From contig OZ025242.1 of assembly GCA_964019155.1 (NCBI GenBank), positions 21,769,092 to 21,833,091 on the forward strand: a stretch of 64,000 nucleotides of DNA, given 5' to 3'. This stretch comes from Osedax fenrisi (taxonomy: Eukaryota; Annelida; Polychaeta; Sabellida; Siboglinidae). This document shows, piece after piece, positions 48,952 to 61,935 of the stretch. The position numbers were made by a program, and so were the translations under genes. The first letter of the stretch is position 1; each line of letters opens with the position of its first letter. Below the pieces are notes generated by a model, which worked only from the letters and a program-made list of their open reading frames with translations, was not told the DNA's origin and did no database searches.

Positions 48952-51010
48952 GTATTTAATACAGAGTTTATCAAGTCGTTCACTCAATGTGATTATAAGG
49001 GTAAAAATCAGATATAAAATTAAAATAATATTAAATAAAATATTTGATAATACATTTTCTATCTAAGATATCAGTAATAAAAATAGCAATACAAATCTAC
49101 CACAAATACTTTATACGTATTGCAAATCAAAGTAATGACAATAATAGGTAAATGATAAGATACATCCTTCATTAAAAGACCATTTATATATAAATAAATA
49201 AATAAATCAGATTTATCATTCTTCTCCAACAGGCAAGGAATAATGGGGAACTTATTAAACAAGTTATAGTTTTTACTAGCATTTCCCCAATCATCTTATT
49301 TGTGGATAATCTAGATTCTCATAAAATAAATAAAATATACATATAATTAAGAATTTAAAAAATTACTCTAAAAAGAGAAAAGTATGATATAACTATATAT
49401 AAATTGTTAAAAATAAAAAAAATGTAGTTGCACCTGAATACCTAACATAAAACAAAAATAATATTTTTGATTATATTATTTTTTTGAATTAATGATTATA
49501 TATATATGGTCTATTATTATTATTAGTATAAATATTATCAATAATAGATTAAGATGTATAAGTAATACGAGTACATTTATTTATCAACGGGTGATAACCA
49601 TATTGGTAAGTATTATCAATGAAATCTTTAATATGTTTATTAATATTATGTTTAAAAATATCAATATTAAAATCTCCGCATAAATAAACTGTTTTATTAT
49701 GTGATATACTCTGTAAATAATTTGAAATAATATTTGTAAAAGAATCAATATTAGAATCTGGTGGTCTATATATACTACTTAATATTATATTATTATTATT
49801 ATAAATAAGTTCAATAGTACATATATCAATTAAATTATAAATAGTAAAGGTTAGATTATGTAATATATTAATATTTAATTTATTGTTTATATAAATGGCA
49901 ACACCACCACCACGTTTATTATTTCTTATTGTATGAATAGAAGTATAATTAGGAATTGTATACACACATATATATATATATATATCAATATCATGCAATG
50001 TAAGTCACGTTTCAGTAAATATAATAAAATGAAAATTGTATTTTATTTCTGTTAACAATTGAATTATATTATCAAAGTTTGATCTAAAACTTCTAGAATT
50101 CAAATGAAATATCGATAAACCAAAATCATTGGTTTAAATGTCATTGTTTAGATCATCTATTTTATAATATTTACAATTATTTTTATTATTGTCATTCAAT
50201 ATAAAGTCATTACCTATATTAGATTCAAATAAAAATTCAGTATTATTATGTATATAGTCAAATACATTATCCATCTCATTAATTTGATTTATATTCTGAA
50301 TAAATGAAATATTGTTAATAGTATTCATTATCCAATGTATCTACTATTCTAAAATTAAAACCATTAATTTTAAGTTTAAATTTTTGTCCATTAACCGATT
50401 TCTCAATTGCTTCATTATACACATTTTTAATAGTAGAAAGTTCATATTTGCTATATACTAAAGATATACCAATATGTTTAAAATTAGTATCTTTTAATTT
50501 AAATGCATTATATATGATATTATTCTTATCATTTTCTGATTCTAGTGTTATTTTAACTGGTCTAGACTTATCATTATCTTCAATATATTTTCCAACTCTA
50601 TGTATATTTATTATTTTAGATTGTATATTTATTGATTGCAGTATTTCATTAATATTATTAAGTTCTAATTTATTACGACTCATTACATTTTTGTCATTAA
50701 TATTTTTTATATTATAAATATTACAGATTTATTATTATTATTTATAGTATTATTAAGTTTTATAGTATTTTTAACTGTATGTATTATATTATTTGTTAAT
50801 GTTTCTTTAATATCTTTTTTTGTTGCTTCAGAAAGTATCATTATATTTGTATTAATTGTATTATTAATTTTGTCTTCTAAAACTTTAATCATATCAATTT
50901 GTTTATCATTTAATTCCATTAATTTATTTATAATTTGTTGTTGATTTTCAATCATAACATTCTGATTATCAACAATTTTTATAAATTTATCGTCATAATT
51001 TTTAATATTC
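48945..51010 (-). pseudogene. Dead CR1-like LINE in arm A'
   Basis: Minus-strand partner of 4956-7045, better preserved. The coiled-coil start begins near 50990 (open at 50955-50707). The RRM-like ORF1 part is open at 50683-50315 (ILQSINIQSKIINIHRVGKY, NIIYNAFKLKDTNFKHIGIS), where the left arm has a stop (TAA for the Pro codon of DKSRPVKI). The endonuclease frame 49998-49549 has RGGGVAIYIN, YRPPDSNIDSF and YLCGDFNIDIF. It shares the TETWL to TET-stop change and the loss of the whole RT with the left arm. Confidence 0.82.
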
Positions 51011-51399
51011 TTTTACTTATTTAATTAATACACACACTATTAAAGTCATATATGAATATACTATATATTTAGATATACATTTATTTATAATAGTATAGAG
51101 CAAAATCACTCAGGCGTGAATCTTGAATGTATTTTATAAATAAACAATTCTAAATTATATGTAGGTAATTATATAATATATACCTATATTAATATATGTA
51201 AATTAAAAATAATAATTTTATTAGATAGATATAATATAGTATAATTTGTATAAATAAAAATAAATAATAAATTACTTATCTTTATAGTGATTCTTATAGA
51301 TTAGATTAACTAGAAAATAAACATGTCTTATATTAATAATAGTGTAAACAGAAAGTGTTATTATCATATAACAATTATATTATTATGTTATTATTTTGG

Positions 51400-51510
51400 T
51401 GAAGTCCTTTAATACCATCCAGGAACTTATATGAAGGTTTAAACTTATAGCCAAATGGCTTTAATATCCCTTCATAGCCGCTCTCGTGTTAATGCATCCA
51501 TGGTTTTAAT
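51400..51510 (-). repeat. LINE/SINE 3'-tail-like repeat
   Basis: Reverse complement of the tail at 4540-4680. Confidence 0.6.
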
Positions 51511-51579
51511 GAGAAGCAATACTTTATTTATACACCATTATATAAATCACTTCTAAATATTATTTTAAGACCTATTTTA

Positions 51580-52238
51580 TTCGTTCGGACATGGATTGAA
51601 CCCTCATCCTTATATCTACGTATCTGATGCAATATTCAATATATCCATAGAAAATATAACTGTGTATAAAACGATTGCTGCTTGATTAATGACAATTTTT
51701 TGTAATCTCTTCATAGTTTAAGTGACACTTAGTGTTGAATAGTTTGTCTGTCTGTCTGTATAGTTGGTGTATAGGACCCCGTTCACAGTCACTCGCATGA
51801 TCAATAGTTCTACGTAAAAAGATGTGTTCGTCTCAGATACCTGCAGATATCCTACTGATACTTTATACTTCACTATACATAGATGACTATACAGCTAACT
51901 ATGTGTTAAAATAGATATACATATGATAATATAATATATGTAATTATTTTGTGAATATGCGATGACGTAATGTTCTATAAATAGGAAAGTGAAAGGCCGC
52001 TAATACGAATACAATAAACACAACTAATGAAAATATTGATATTTGTGGGGATATAGACAATATTACAATGTGTACTTTAACCTATATGTTTAAACTATAA
52101 GTGTACGTATAATAAACATAGTAATGTAGTGTGAACTGTTTGTGTATACACAGTTATATTTTCTATGGATACGTTGAATAGTGAATCAGATACGTATATA
52201 TTAGGATGAGGGTTCAATCTTTGTCAGGACATATTATA
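51580..52238 (+). mobile_element. TIR element in A', core in opposite relation to its flanks
   Basis: The flanks are the reverse complement of those at 3733-4465, but the core (AACGATTGCTGCTTGATTAA, CAGATACCTGCAGATATCCT, GTGAAAGGCCGC) reads in the same direction in both arms. The left terminal repeat is shorter here, and ~70 bp of core seen at 3830-3893 is missing. Confidence 0.8.
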
Positions 52239-52585
52239 TATACAATTAAAATATATCATTATAAAAAAATGCAATGCTAATTTATAATAATGTGAATATA
52301 TTTAAATATATATATATTGTAGACAAAAATGTTTCACTTGATATTTGTATCAATAAATAAAACATTACATTTTCCATAATTGAAATCGTTTTTGTATTTA
52401 AATTAATATTTTTTTTTACAACATTTTAATTTTATAATAAATTAAATAGTAACCATAGTAATCAATTTAATTAAGTAAACATTTGTATATTTATTTTTTA
52501 TTTATTACCAATACTTTATTATTTTTATAATTATATATTTTAAGAAGAATTTATTTTTAACAATATGTTATTAACATATAAATAT

Positions 52586-52586
52586 G

Positions 52587-52646
<60 letters not shown>
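52586..52646. repeat. (TA)n microsatellite
   Basis: About 60 bases. The matching place in arm A (3347-3370) has only ~24. Confidence 0.95.
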
Positions 52647-52649
<3 letters not shown>

Positions 52650-53451
52650 TTATGATATTTCGACACCATATATTGCCTAGAAATAATTGAATAGATTTTA
52701 ATTTATATAAACTAAACTAATAAAAATAAATCAATATATTTATTTATAAAATGTATATGTATAGGATGGCTTTTCTTTTGAAAATGTATATAGGGTATAT
52801 AAAAAAAATAATTATTATTGAATTATAAATAAATAGGTAACTACTCTTATAATATTATTGTTAAATGAGTATAATATAGTTTATCTATGTTTCATTATAT
52901 CAAAGAATCTATGTAGATATTAGATATTAAAAAACTAAAAATAATAAAAATAAATTAGCCACCTATGGAAATAATAACATTTATTTATACACAGATTATG
53001 TAAGAGATAGATAGATTAATATTTATATCTATAATAAAAATAACAAAATAAATTAAAAATTATGATTAAAATGAAACATAAAAAATATCGTTTGTGCTCG
53101 GTTATATCTAGTAATAGTCTCAATATGGTTTGAGCCCATTACGTAATGATCTTGCTTCGTTTTATGTTTGTAGAGTAAAACTCTCGGGTAGGCTTATTTT
53201 ACCCAAAGCACGGCTCTATCAAAATCCTTAGCGTACTTTATATACAAGTATCGATACTTCAAAAATGGTGTACGAAAAATTATCGATAGGTTACCTACTT
53301 CAACAATTTTGTTCGAACAATTATCAATACTTCAAAAAGTGAGTTCGAACAAGTATCAATACTTCAAAAAGTTAGTTTATTTACAGCTTTAGTATATACA
53401 CATATGTGTGATTTGTATTATCTACAATAGATTATTTATTTATAATCATAA

Positions 53452-53487
<36 letters not shown>

Positions 53488-53892
53488 TAATTTATATGAC
53501 AACACTTAACATAAGTTGGACAACCATCAGCCTAAAGTGGCAACATTTATATGTTATCAATAATGTTATGATGATATCTAGGTGCACTAATTTATAAATA
53601 TGTCAAATCTTGCACTAGTGTGCGAGTATATACAAAAACTATCATTATATATTATTTCCATATATCCATAGTATTAATATATCGTTAACATAACGACATT
53701 TCATAATTAGAGCATAGTAGTGCTTTTTATAATGTAATGGATTCAATAATTTCACAATCATACGGAATTAAACATTTGTCATATATATATATATATATAT
53801 TACGTTATATATACGTTATTTATTATTCTATTGGAAAAACCCAATACATTAATCATAACAACGCACTATTATATCGATAACTAGTATTAATG

Positions 53893-54415
53893 AGTATACA
53901 TCCTTGTGGAACTCCACACTTAATATTTGTTAAATTAGATTTAATATCTTTATTAAATACATATTGCATCCTATTAGACAAATAACTCTTTAAAAGGTCT
54001 AAAGAAATACCTCTTATCCCATATACATATAGCTTTTTTAAAAGAATATCATGATTTAATGTATCGAAAACTTTTCGTAGATCAATCGATAAAATAGACC
54101 ATTTATTTAGATTTTCAAGCTTTTGAAAAATAGTTTCAATAACATCTACTCAATAATCTGCTGTTGAAGTTTTATTTCTGAACCCGTATTGACATTTACT
54201 TATTATATTAAATTTATCTAAACATTTTAATAATCTATTTTTTATTAATTGTTCTAGAATCTTTGAAAATTGTGGTAACAACGAAATTGGCCTATAATTT
54301 TCTGGTTTAGACTTATCCGATTTTTTAAATAATGGTACCACTTTAGCTATTTTTAAAATATTAGGAAAAACCCCTTCAGAAAAAACTCTATTATATATAC
54401 GACTTGAATTCCGAT
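53893..54415 (-). pseudogene. CR1-like LINE reverse transcriptase fragment
   Basis: Minus strand: VPLFKKSDKSKPENYRPISL, LPQFSKILEQLIKNRL and QYGFRNKTSTADY, then an in-frame TGA (~54148). The frame goes on to LSIDLRKVFDTLNHDILLKK, YLSNRMQYVF and GVPQGCI, where it is cut by the outer end of A' at 53893. The first palm Asp (IDL) is present. Both ends are truncated. Confidence 0.82.
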
Positions 54416-54828
54416 TTATAATATATATGTAGTACTAATGGTATATGTATATTATAACAGGATATATTACTACTTATTAAATTATTACTGCAGTAAACAC
54501 ATTAATTTTGAATGTATTTAAATTACTACTGGTATATGTATGCAAGGTTATGCATTGTTATACAATTACAACTGAGCAACAACATATTAATAACAATCTT
54601 TAAAACCTAAATTTGTACTATAAATACATTATTATTTTGAATATTTAATATCAATTATTGATTATAATATATAAATTATAAAATATAATATATATTATAT
54701 ATATATATAGTATCAAACTATAAAATTAAGTATATTATATACAAATAAATATTATAAAATTACAACTGGATTACAACTGCGTTTTAGTACATCCCATAAT
54801 ATTAATATATAATTATGCATAAAGGACA

Positions 54829-54862
54829 TAGAGCTAGAGAGCTTTTCTCTAGCTCTATGATA
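54829..54862. repeat. Perfect hairpin (CATAGAGCTAGAGA)
   Basis: 14-bp arms around GCTTT. Confidence 0.85.
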
Positions 54863-55296
54863 AAGGATAACACTTAACAATTATATAAGTATATATGTTT
54901 ATATTTAACAATAAGATTATTATATTACCTTATTAAATCAACTCGTAGTATATATGATATATACTTTAAATATTTGTACGTTGTCTTTAAAGGAAGTAGA
55001 ATAAAAGGAAGTGTATATATAAGGAAATAAATAAACAATACCGTTAATTTCAATTTTCGCGCCATACACGATGACCTGCGCAGTAGATGATGCAATGGGT
55101 GATGCAATGGGCGACGCCCTTTGGGCGTGTCTTGTGGTAACGCTTAATTTCATACATTATCACGACATGTATGCTATGATACAATCGTGTTATTCTATGT
55201 ACATCTATTTATAGATATTTGGTAGAACAACTATGTAATATCTATGTATATCTATAATATATGTGTGTGTGTTTGTGTGTGTATCTGTGCGTGTGA

Positions 55297-55329
<33 letters not shown>

Positions 55330-55731
55330 ATACTATACTATAGTATCAAAGTATAAAATTAAGTATATTATATACAAATACATTATATAAAATTACAACT
55401 GGATTACAACTCCGTTTTAGTACATCCCATACTATTAATATATAATTATGCATAAAGTATATAGAGCTAGAGAGTTTCTAGTAGTACTACTTTTCTCTTG
55501 ATCTATGATAAAGTATAACACCTATACATTATATATGTTATATTTTTATATTTAACAATACTATTTTATATTACCTTATTAAATCAACTTGTAATAAAAA
55601 ATCTAAATATTGATAAATTGTCAATATAGGAAGTTTAATACATAGGAAGAATTATCAAATAATGAAGTAATTAATCAATACCGTTAATATCAATTTTCGC
55701 GCTAAACACAATTTCCACAATAACACACTCA

Positions 55732-55769
55732 TCGATATAAAGAAAGTCACTTTCTTTATATCGATGAAC
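55732..55769. repeat. Perfect palindrome CATCGATATAAAGAAAGT
   Basis: About 18-bp arms with almost no spacer, in the second duplicate only. It is absent from the first duplicate at the matching place. Confidence 0.85.
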
Positions 55770-55879
55770 ACACTTACCTGCGCACTGGGTGTGGTGGGTG
55801 ACGCAACTAGCGTGACTTTTCATAATGCTTCATTTCATACAGTATTTAATACATGTATGATATAATACATTCGTGGAAT

Positions 55880-56300
55880 GCTATGAACCTCTATTTATAG
55901 ATATGTAGTAGAAAAACTAGAAAATATCTAATATTTATTGCGTATTAATCATATTATTTATAGTTATTTTACCTAATTATATCTTATATACATATTCCAT
56001 TATAATAATGTATATTTACAAACTAATGAACTAATTAGTTCATTAGTGCATTAGTACTTTAATGTGGGATGTGAAATAAATCACAGAAATATTAAACAGA
56101 AATAAGTGTATAAATTAACACTAATAGATGGTATATATATATATATATATATATATATGTTTGTGTATGTGTGTGTATGTGTGTGCGTATGTATATATTA
56201 TACAATTATATTGATATATAATTTTATTAATAATAATTCTTATTGATAAGAGATATATTTTATAAAATATAATATTTCACTATAGATATCGCTGTTGTAA
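55880..56300. other. Non-coding A+T-rich
   Basis: (TA)n at 56132-56158 and a (TG)n-rich run at 56160-56190. A TGAACTAATTAGTTCA palindrome near 56027. No gene seen. Confidence 0.6.
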
Positions 56301-56580
56301 TATCCAATGTATTTATTTTACTTATACAATTGTATATATTAATATACAAATTTGAATATATATTGAATACATAAATGAATGATATCCAAAGTGTTTATTT
56401 GACCTATAAAATATACAAAATTGGAACATACATTGAATACATAATATATTCATATCCAAAGTGTTTATTTGACCTATAAAATATACAAAATTGGAACATA
56501 TATTGCATAAATAAAATAATTATATCCAAAGTGTTTATTTGACCCATAATATATACACTGGTGGAACGTTATTATATATT
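56301..56580 (+). repeat. 70-bp tandem repeat (TATCCAAAGTGTTTATTTGAC)
   Basis: Four units with starts near 56301, 56381, 56451 and 56521. The last runs into the breakpoint tag. Confidence 0.9.
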
Positions 56581-56614
56581 TTACGTTGACGCGCAACGCG
56601 CTTGGTTGCTTGGG
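56581..56614 (+). other. Breakpoint tag, copy 2
   Basis: TTACGTTGACGCGCAACGCG then CTTGGTTGCTTGGG, next to B2. See 48061-48094. Confidence 0.75.
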
Positions 56615-58019
56615 AAATGGTTATATAATATGTTTTATATAATGAATATTTGCTTCGAAAATTGAAAATAATATAATAATTTCTTTTTAATTTTCTTCTA
56701 TCTATATATATATATATATATATTTTATAAAGTCAGTTTTCTCATATTGCTTTATTCGTTACAGAAACCCTAGAATATATAAAGTCGTTAAATACATATA
56801 ATAATAATAATAATAATAATAACAGATGAGATGTTACCTCTCAGTATCAATTACGATATTGCTTCGTCGAGGGCCGAATGGTAAAGGAAGCCTATTGGGA
56901 ATAAAAGGGGCGTTCCCAACCTGTTACCCTTTTCCAATCATATTAATAATAGATAATAATAGTATATAGTACTAAATATATATTTAATATATTGTACAAA
57001 ACCATATATCATCACATATATATATATGAATATATAAATACATATTATGTTAGATAAACATTATATTTTATAAATACGTAATAAAAAATAAATATTTAAT
57101 AACTACTCATTGTATAAAATTGTTTTTCCAAATCATTTTTTTGCTAAAATTTGAAGAAAAAAACTATTACATAATACATTAGAGTAATTAATTAATTATT
57201 TAAAAAAAAATGTACTCAATATTATAGACAATTTGTATCCTATCTAGCACCATTTAAAAGTTTAAGCGTTAATTAAAATGACCACAACCCACTTCTCAGC
57301 CACTACCCCCTTCCTTCCCTTACTGTTTTAAACTTTATTTAGTCACCGACAATTTTAAAAAATATATAAATTATTATAAACGATATATATCATTTATATA
57401 AATAAATAATTATCACGAAATATTGACTATTTATCTGAAATAAATTTGATACTTTGAATACACTTTAAATTGTATAATCTTAAATATTAAATATAGATTT
57501 TAATAATTTAATAAAATATTTAATAAAAATAATTAAAATTCTAAATTTATCTAATAGCTAATAATTATAATATAATCAATAATATTATCAAGTAATTATA
57601 AGTTATTATTTAGTAATATATTTAATTTTAAAATTCTTATGTTTATTATAATATTAATTATTCATTATTAATATATATATATTATAATAAAATGTAAATA
57701 AAATTAAAATCTATATTATCTTTATGATATATATATCACACTTGATGTATAAATACACATTAAACACATATACCTATTCGATACATATTATACAATAAAT
57801 ATAATATATTATCAATAATATAATCGATATTATTACACTAATATATAAAAACAATATAAATAATCAATCACCCTTCACAAATATATTAGCGACACCCATA
57901 TCGTTTATAATAATTTAACTTTTTAACTGTATTGTATTAAGATTTATTAACAACCTTATAAGGAATTTACATATAAATATGTGCACGTAATATTATTAAA
58001 TCACATGATATTATTAAAC

Positions 58020-58047
58020 CACGTGATATTTGCATTACTATATATAA
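58020..58047 (+). promoter_or_regulatory. Candidate core promoter of Cys-rich peptide gene 2
   Basis: CACGTG (58020-58025) and TATATATAA (58039-58047), same spacing as in B1. Confidence 0.35.
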
Positions 58048-58409
58048 CATCGTCTATCTATTACCTGCATTACGAATATAACACGTCAATAACTCACTGA
58101 TTAAGGTACACTGTTATATTAATATATTATTCTTAGATACATTAATTGTTTTGTATATAGTAAATCATATTAATATTAATTATGATATAATAATATACTT
58201 TACTATATTGGTAGGCCTACTATTAATAACTATGTTTATTTATTCCTATTCATTTTTCTGACAGGAAGATATCTCGACAAGTTCATAAAAACTTATATAT
58301 CTATCTGGGTTTATTCTCGTTTATTACGATGACCCAATCTGATTATTATTATATTATTTGAATACGTCACTGTTACATTTATTAAATAATACCGATAATA
58401 TTGAACAGG

Positions 58410-58792
58410 ATGAGGTTATTACATGTAGTGCTATTGTTGACGATAGCCTATTGTTGTGTGTATGCGAGTTCACAAGAAGAGGAGGACAACCAGGCCACAA
58501 CAGCAGGTTAGTGTTCATTAATTATTATATAATAAATAATATCTTATTTATAATTACATATTTCAATTATATCATGTAATTTTATTTCATAAATTAATAA
58601 ATGAAGTCAACATATAATATTATAATTAAATTAAATGTAACAAACACTATAATACTATCACTAATAGTATACACTGAAGCACCAGAGATATATGAAGATG
58701 ATATTATAAAGGCAGGAGGAAATATAACTGAACAAGTTAAAGATGTTGAAAACAGCACACTTTCAAAGAGTTAAGTATATATATATATATAC

Positions 58793-58845
<53 letters not shown>

Positions 58846-59536
58846 GTATATTAATAACCATGTGATTATGTAAGTATTATCATAAACAACAATTTAATAG
58901 GTAGTTATTGTGGACACTGCAGATATAGAACTTCTTCCAGGATACAACGTCCATGTTATAGATATAGATATGTGAAGTATACGGTTAAGGTGCGATGCGG
59001 ATTTTGGAGGAGAAGTTGGTGTTATAGGTCAGTATGTGACCTAGTTAGCATTGTTTAGGTGTTAGATATGTTTATAAATAGGTATACATGTTGTCTAAAC
59101 CTATAAATAGTTATACACGTGTCTCTTTAGCATGTAGGACATCCTGTAATTATACTACATATTGATATGTATACGATACATAAATAATATCACATATATT
59201 ATATAATAATTAAATTGGTTAATTTAAATAAGTTATATATTTAAATTATTATAAGTTAAAAATTAATATTTTAATTTGTAATAAAAACTGGTAATTTTGT
59301 ATTTTAAAATTGTCATAATATTAATTATATTTTACTAAAATTATATAACAATAATACATGTAATATACTATATAATAACTATATTAAACGATATAATGAT
59401 TAACTGATATATAATCATGTTCTCCAATAGAACGAGATGGAGGAAGTATGTATATCGGTACTGTTGCCGGCCATCTGTTTTAAAGTACTATATAATTGGA
59501 AATAGGAGATATATTGTCTGCTATAGAAGTGAGTAA
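58410..59536 (+). CDS. Predicted secreted Cys/Arg/Tyr-rich cationic peptide precursor, copy 2
   Basis: Exons 58410-58506, 58668-58769, 58901-59027 and 59431-59536 (432 nt, 143 residues). Introns and phases match copy 1. The signal peptide has His for Pro at residue 5. The propiece keeps both N-glycosylation sequons. The basic tail keeps all eight cysteines. Exon 3 has lost exactly one codon (WRRSWC against WRRRRWC in copy 1) without a frameshift, and the start of exon 4 has several amino-acid changes. Exon 2 has a better donor than copy 1 (GTTAAG). Preserved frames, splice sites and cysteines beside amino-acid changes argue that both copies are real genes. The inferred role is host defence, from architecture only. 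Confidence 0.72.
58773..58845. repeat. (TA)n microsatellites in intron 2
   Basis: Three TA runs between exons 2 and 3, longer than in copy 1. Confidence 0.95.
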
Positions 59537-60204
59537 ATCATATATCTATATATTATTTTTATTTATTAAATTAATTTAATAATAGACTAAATATTTATAT
59601 ACATATTATATATATATGCGTGTGTGTATATGGCATTTTATATAATACATACGTAATATCATATACTATGTGTGGAGGATTTTTTGGAACTAATAAAATA
59701 TATTGTAAGCTATAAAAATGAACATCATATATATAACAATGATTATTTTGTTTATATTAGTTAAACTAAGAATTATAATATACACCATATGAATTATAGT
59801 AATACTTGTATATATTACATAATAGTTATGTCATCGAAATTAGGTAATACTTATTATTTGTCACTTTTTAGCATGTAAATATTACTGTTAACAGTATTTA
59901 TTATATGAATATGTAAACTATAATGAATAAATGCATTTCATTTAAAATACTATTTCAATAATATAATCATATTATATTATTAATAGTATTATACTTGTAA
60001 TATACACAAAATAATATATTTAAACAACATACTATATATGTATTCATTATTTAGATAAATATATATGCATTTCCAACATTGTATTACCATATGTTATGTA
60101 TTCATTATATTAGTAATATAAAAATTGGTATTTTATTATATATCTATATAATAGTAAATATCTATAATATTAGTAAATACAATAAAATATTAATAAATAA
60201 ATTA

Positions 60205-61144
60205 GGGGAAGTCTCCGATTACCGACCTAATACCGTCCCCCTCTCGTATTTCAGTAACTATCAGAGATATCAACAAATTATATATATGAACTGTTAACAA
60301 TTTAATAATAAATATATATAAGTATATTTTTTTACAAAATATTCAATCATTCAATTGTTATTTATATTCTGTTTTTACTTTTTAAATATTTGAATAATAA
60401 CTTTTTTTAAATCATTGTAAATACTATATTAATTAAAAGAAAACTTAATACTGCACATAATATTGTAGATCAATAAAATGTTTATAAATATTATAAAAAT
60501 AATTCAATTTGAATAACTATTAACCAAAATATCTTAATTATAGCAACCTATATGATTTTCCTAATACCGACCCCCTACATTATCCTAATACCCACCCCAT
60601 GTTACTTATAATATCTAATCAAAATCGATCAGTATTTTACTTTAAAATATGTCATAAGTTGTTTGTGTATCATTGATATAGATTAAGGATTAATGATGCT
60701 ATTCGAGTATATACATACTTGTTAATAACTAAATATTAAATAATAATATTTACTATTTTAATATAATTAATATAAAGTTTAAATTTAAATTTATATTACT
60801 ATTAAAACATAAATTCAATAAAAAATAATTACGTGTATGTTATAATTAATGATATTTATGAATATCTACAATGTTGATTAGATATTATACTACTACAATT
60901 ATTTATACCACGATTATTTTAGGGGGTCGATAATAGGAGAATGTGGTCGGTATTAGTAACAGTTATCCGATTACCGACCCCCCTATTTATTCTTGTAAAT
61001 ATATTATATCAAACATTTAATTTAGCCACATTATTCATTGCCATAATATTACCCTATTTACAAAATTTCAAATAAATTTATTTAATATTTAATAAGTTAT
61101 TACAAATATTCAGTTTTAGACAGTGTTCAGACTTACCCCCAAAG
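60205..61144 (+). mobile_element. 940-bp MITE with GATTACCGACCCC motifs, copy 1
   Basis: Inserted into B2: B1 reads AAATTAATACAGG where B2 has AAATTA, the element, then TTATACAGG, so the target duplication is TTA. The left end is GGGGAAGTCTCCGATTACC. The right end is diverged. Inside are several direct and inverted TACCGACCCC or AATACCGACCCC motifs (60560-60600, 60930-60990). No protein frame. The TTA duplication fits a Harbinger-like non-autonomous element. Confidence 0.88.
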
Positions 61145-61769
61145 TTATACAGGATAAATATGAATGAAAATGAAAAGGAAACGGATACCTGCTATTAATA
61201 TAATATTATTTATTATATTTTATATTATACATATAATTGTATACTGATATTGATTATCTGCAATGTAATTAATTTATATTATATTTTAAATACGTATAAA
61301 TAATTATATAAGTTTAATATATGTTATAAATTATTATAATAATATAATGTTAATCTTGAAAAAATAAATTTATATTTTATATTCATTGAAATTACAATAA
61401 AATATTAAATGTATGCATTTCAATGATCACAATTATGTAACCTTTCAAAAATCTGATATAAATAAATCATTATTATTAGTGTTATCATCATCATCATATT
61501 TAGGCAATTCCGTGTTAGCTATAGAATAAATACAGATCATCAACATAATTACCCCTTTATTAATATGATAAGTTACATTATAAATAAGAATATATTATAA
61601 TGTTTAGAAACATTATAATAGTATGAGTTATTGTTGAATTAAATATGATAACAATAAATTAAATAAATAATAATATATAGAAACTTATTGTATTTATTTA
61701 ATCATCTTGTAATAATATAATTTTGTAATAATTATTTATATTAGTATCAATTAGTATCAAACACAAGTA

Positions 61770-61935
61770 AAATTAATAAATTAAATAAATTATTTATAAA
61801 TATACCTATATATATATATATATATATATTCGGCTTCGAAAGGACATCAGAGCTATATGGTTATAAGTGGAAACTTCATCTAAGTTTCTGGATGGGATAA
61901 AAGGACTTCACCAAATAAAAATAACAAATAACAGT
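61770..61935 (+). repeat. Unit B extension and LINE/SINE 3'-tail-like repeat
   Basis: Matches 17620-17800, including a (TA)n run, TTCGGCTTCGAA and GGACTTCACCAAATAAAAAT. B1 lacks this part. Confidence 0.75.

Larger units (their letters stand above)
48095..53893 (-). repeat. Right arm (A') of the giant inverted repeat
   Basis: Reverse complement of 1328-7865, lacking the ~800-bp tandem duplication. It carries the same dead LINE (48945-51010), the same tail repeat and the same TIR element with its core flipped. Confidence 0.9.
54480..55880 (+). repeat. ~600-bp tandem duplication
   Basis: TACAACTGGATTACAACT.CG to GCTTAATTTCATAC occurs at 54765-55155 and 55388-55850, with shared TTTTAGTACATCCCATA, ATACCGTTAAT.TCAATTTTCGCGC and CCTGCGCA. 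Upstream, 54560-54745 resembles 44020-44230. Two small minus frames near 54925-55153 overlap the repeat and look fortuitous. Confidence 0.8.
56615..61760 (+). repeat. Repeat unit B, copy 2 (B2)
   Basis: Direct repeat of B1 (7866-12146), interrupted by a 940-bp MITE at 60205-61144 and a small insertion near 59835-59905. It holds the second Cys-rich peptide gene. Confidence 0.9.
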
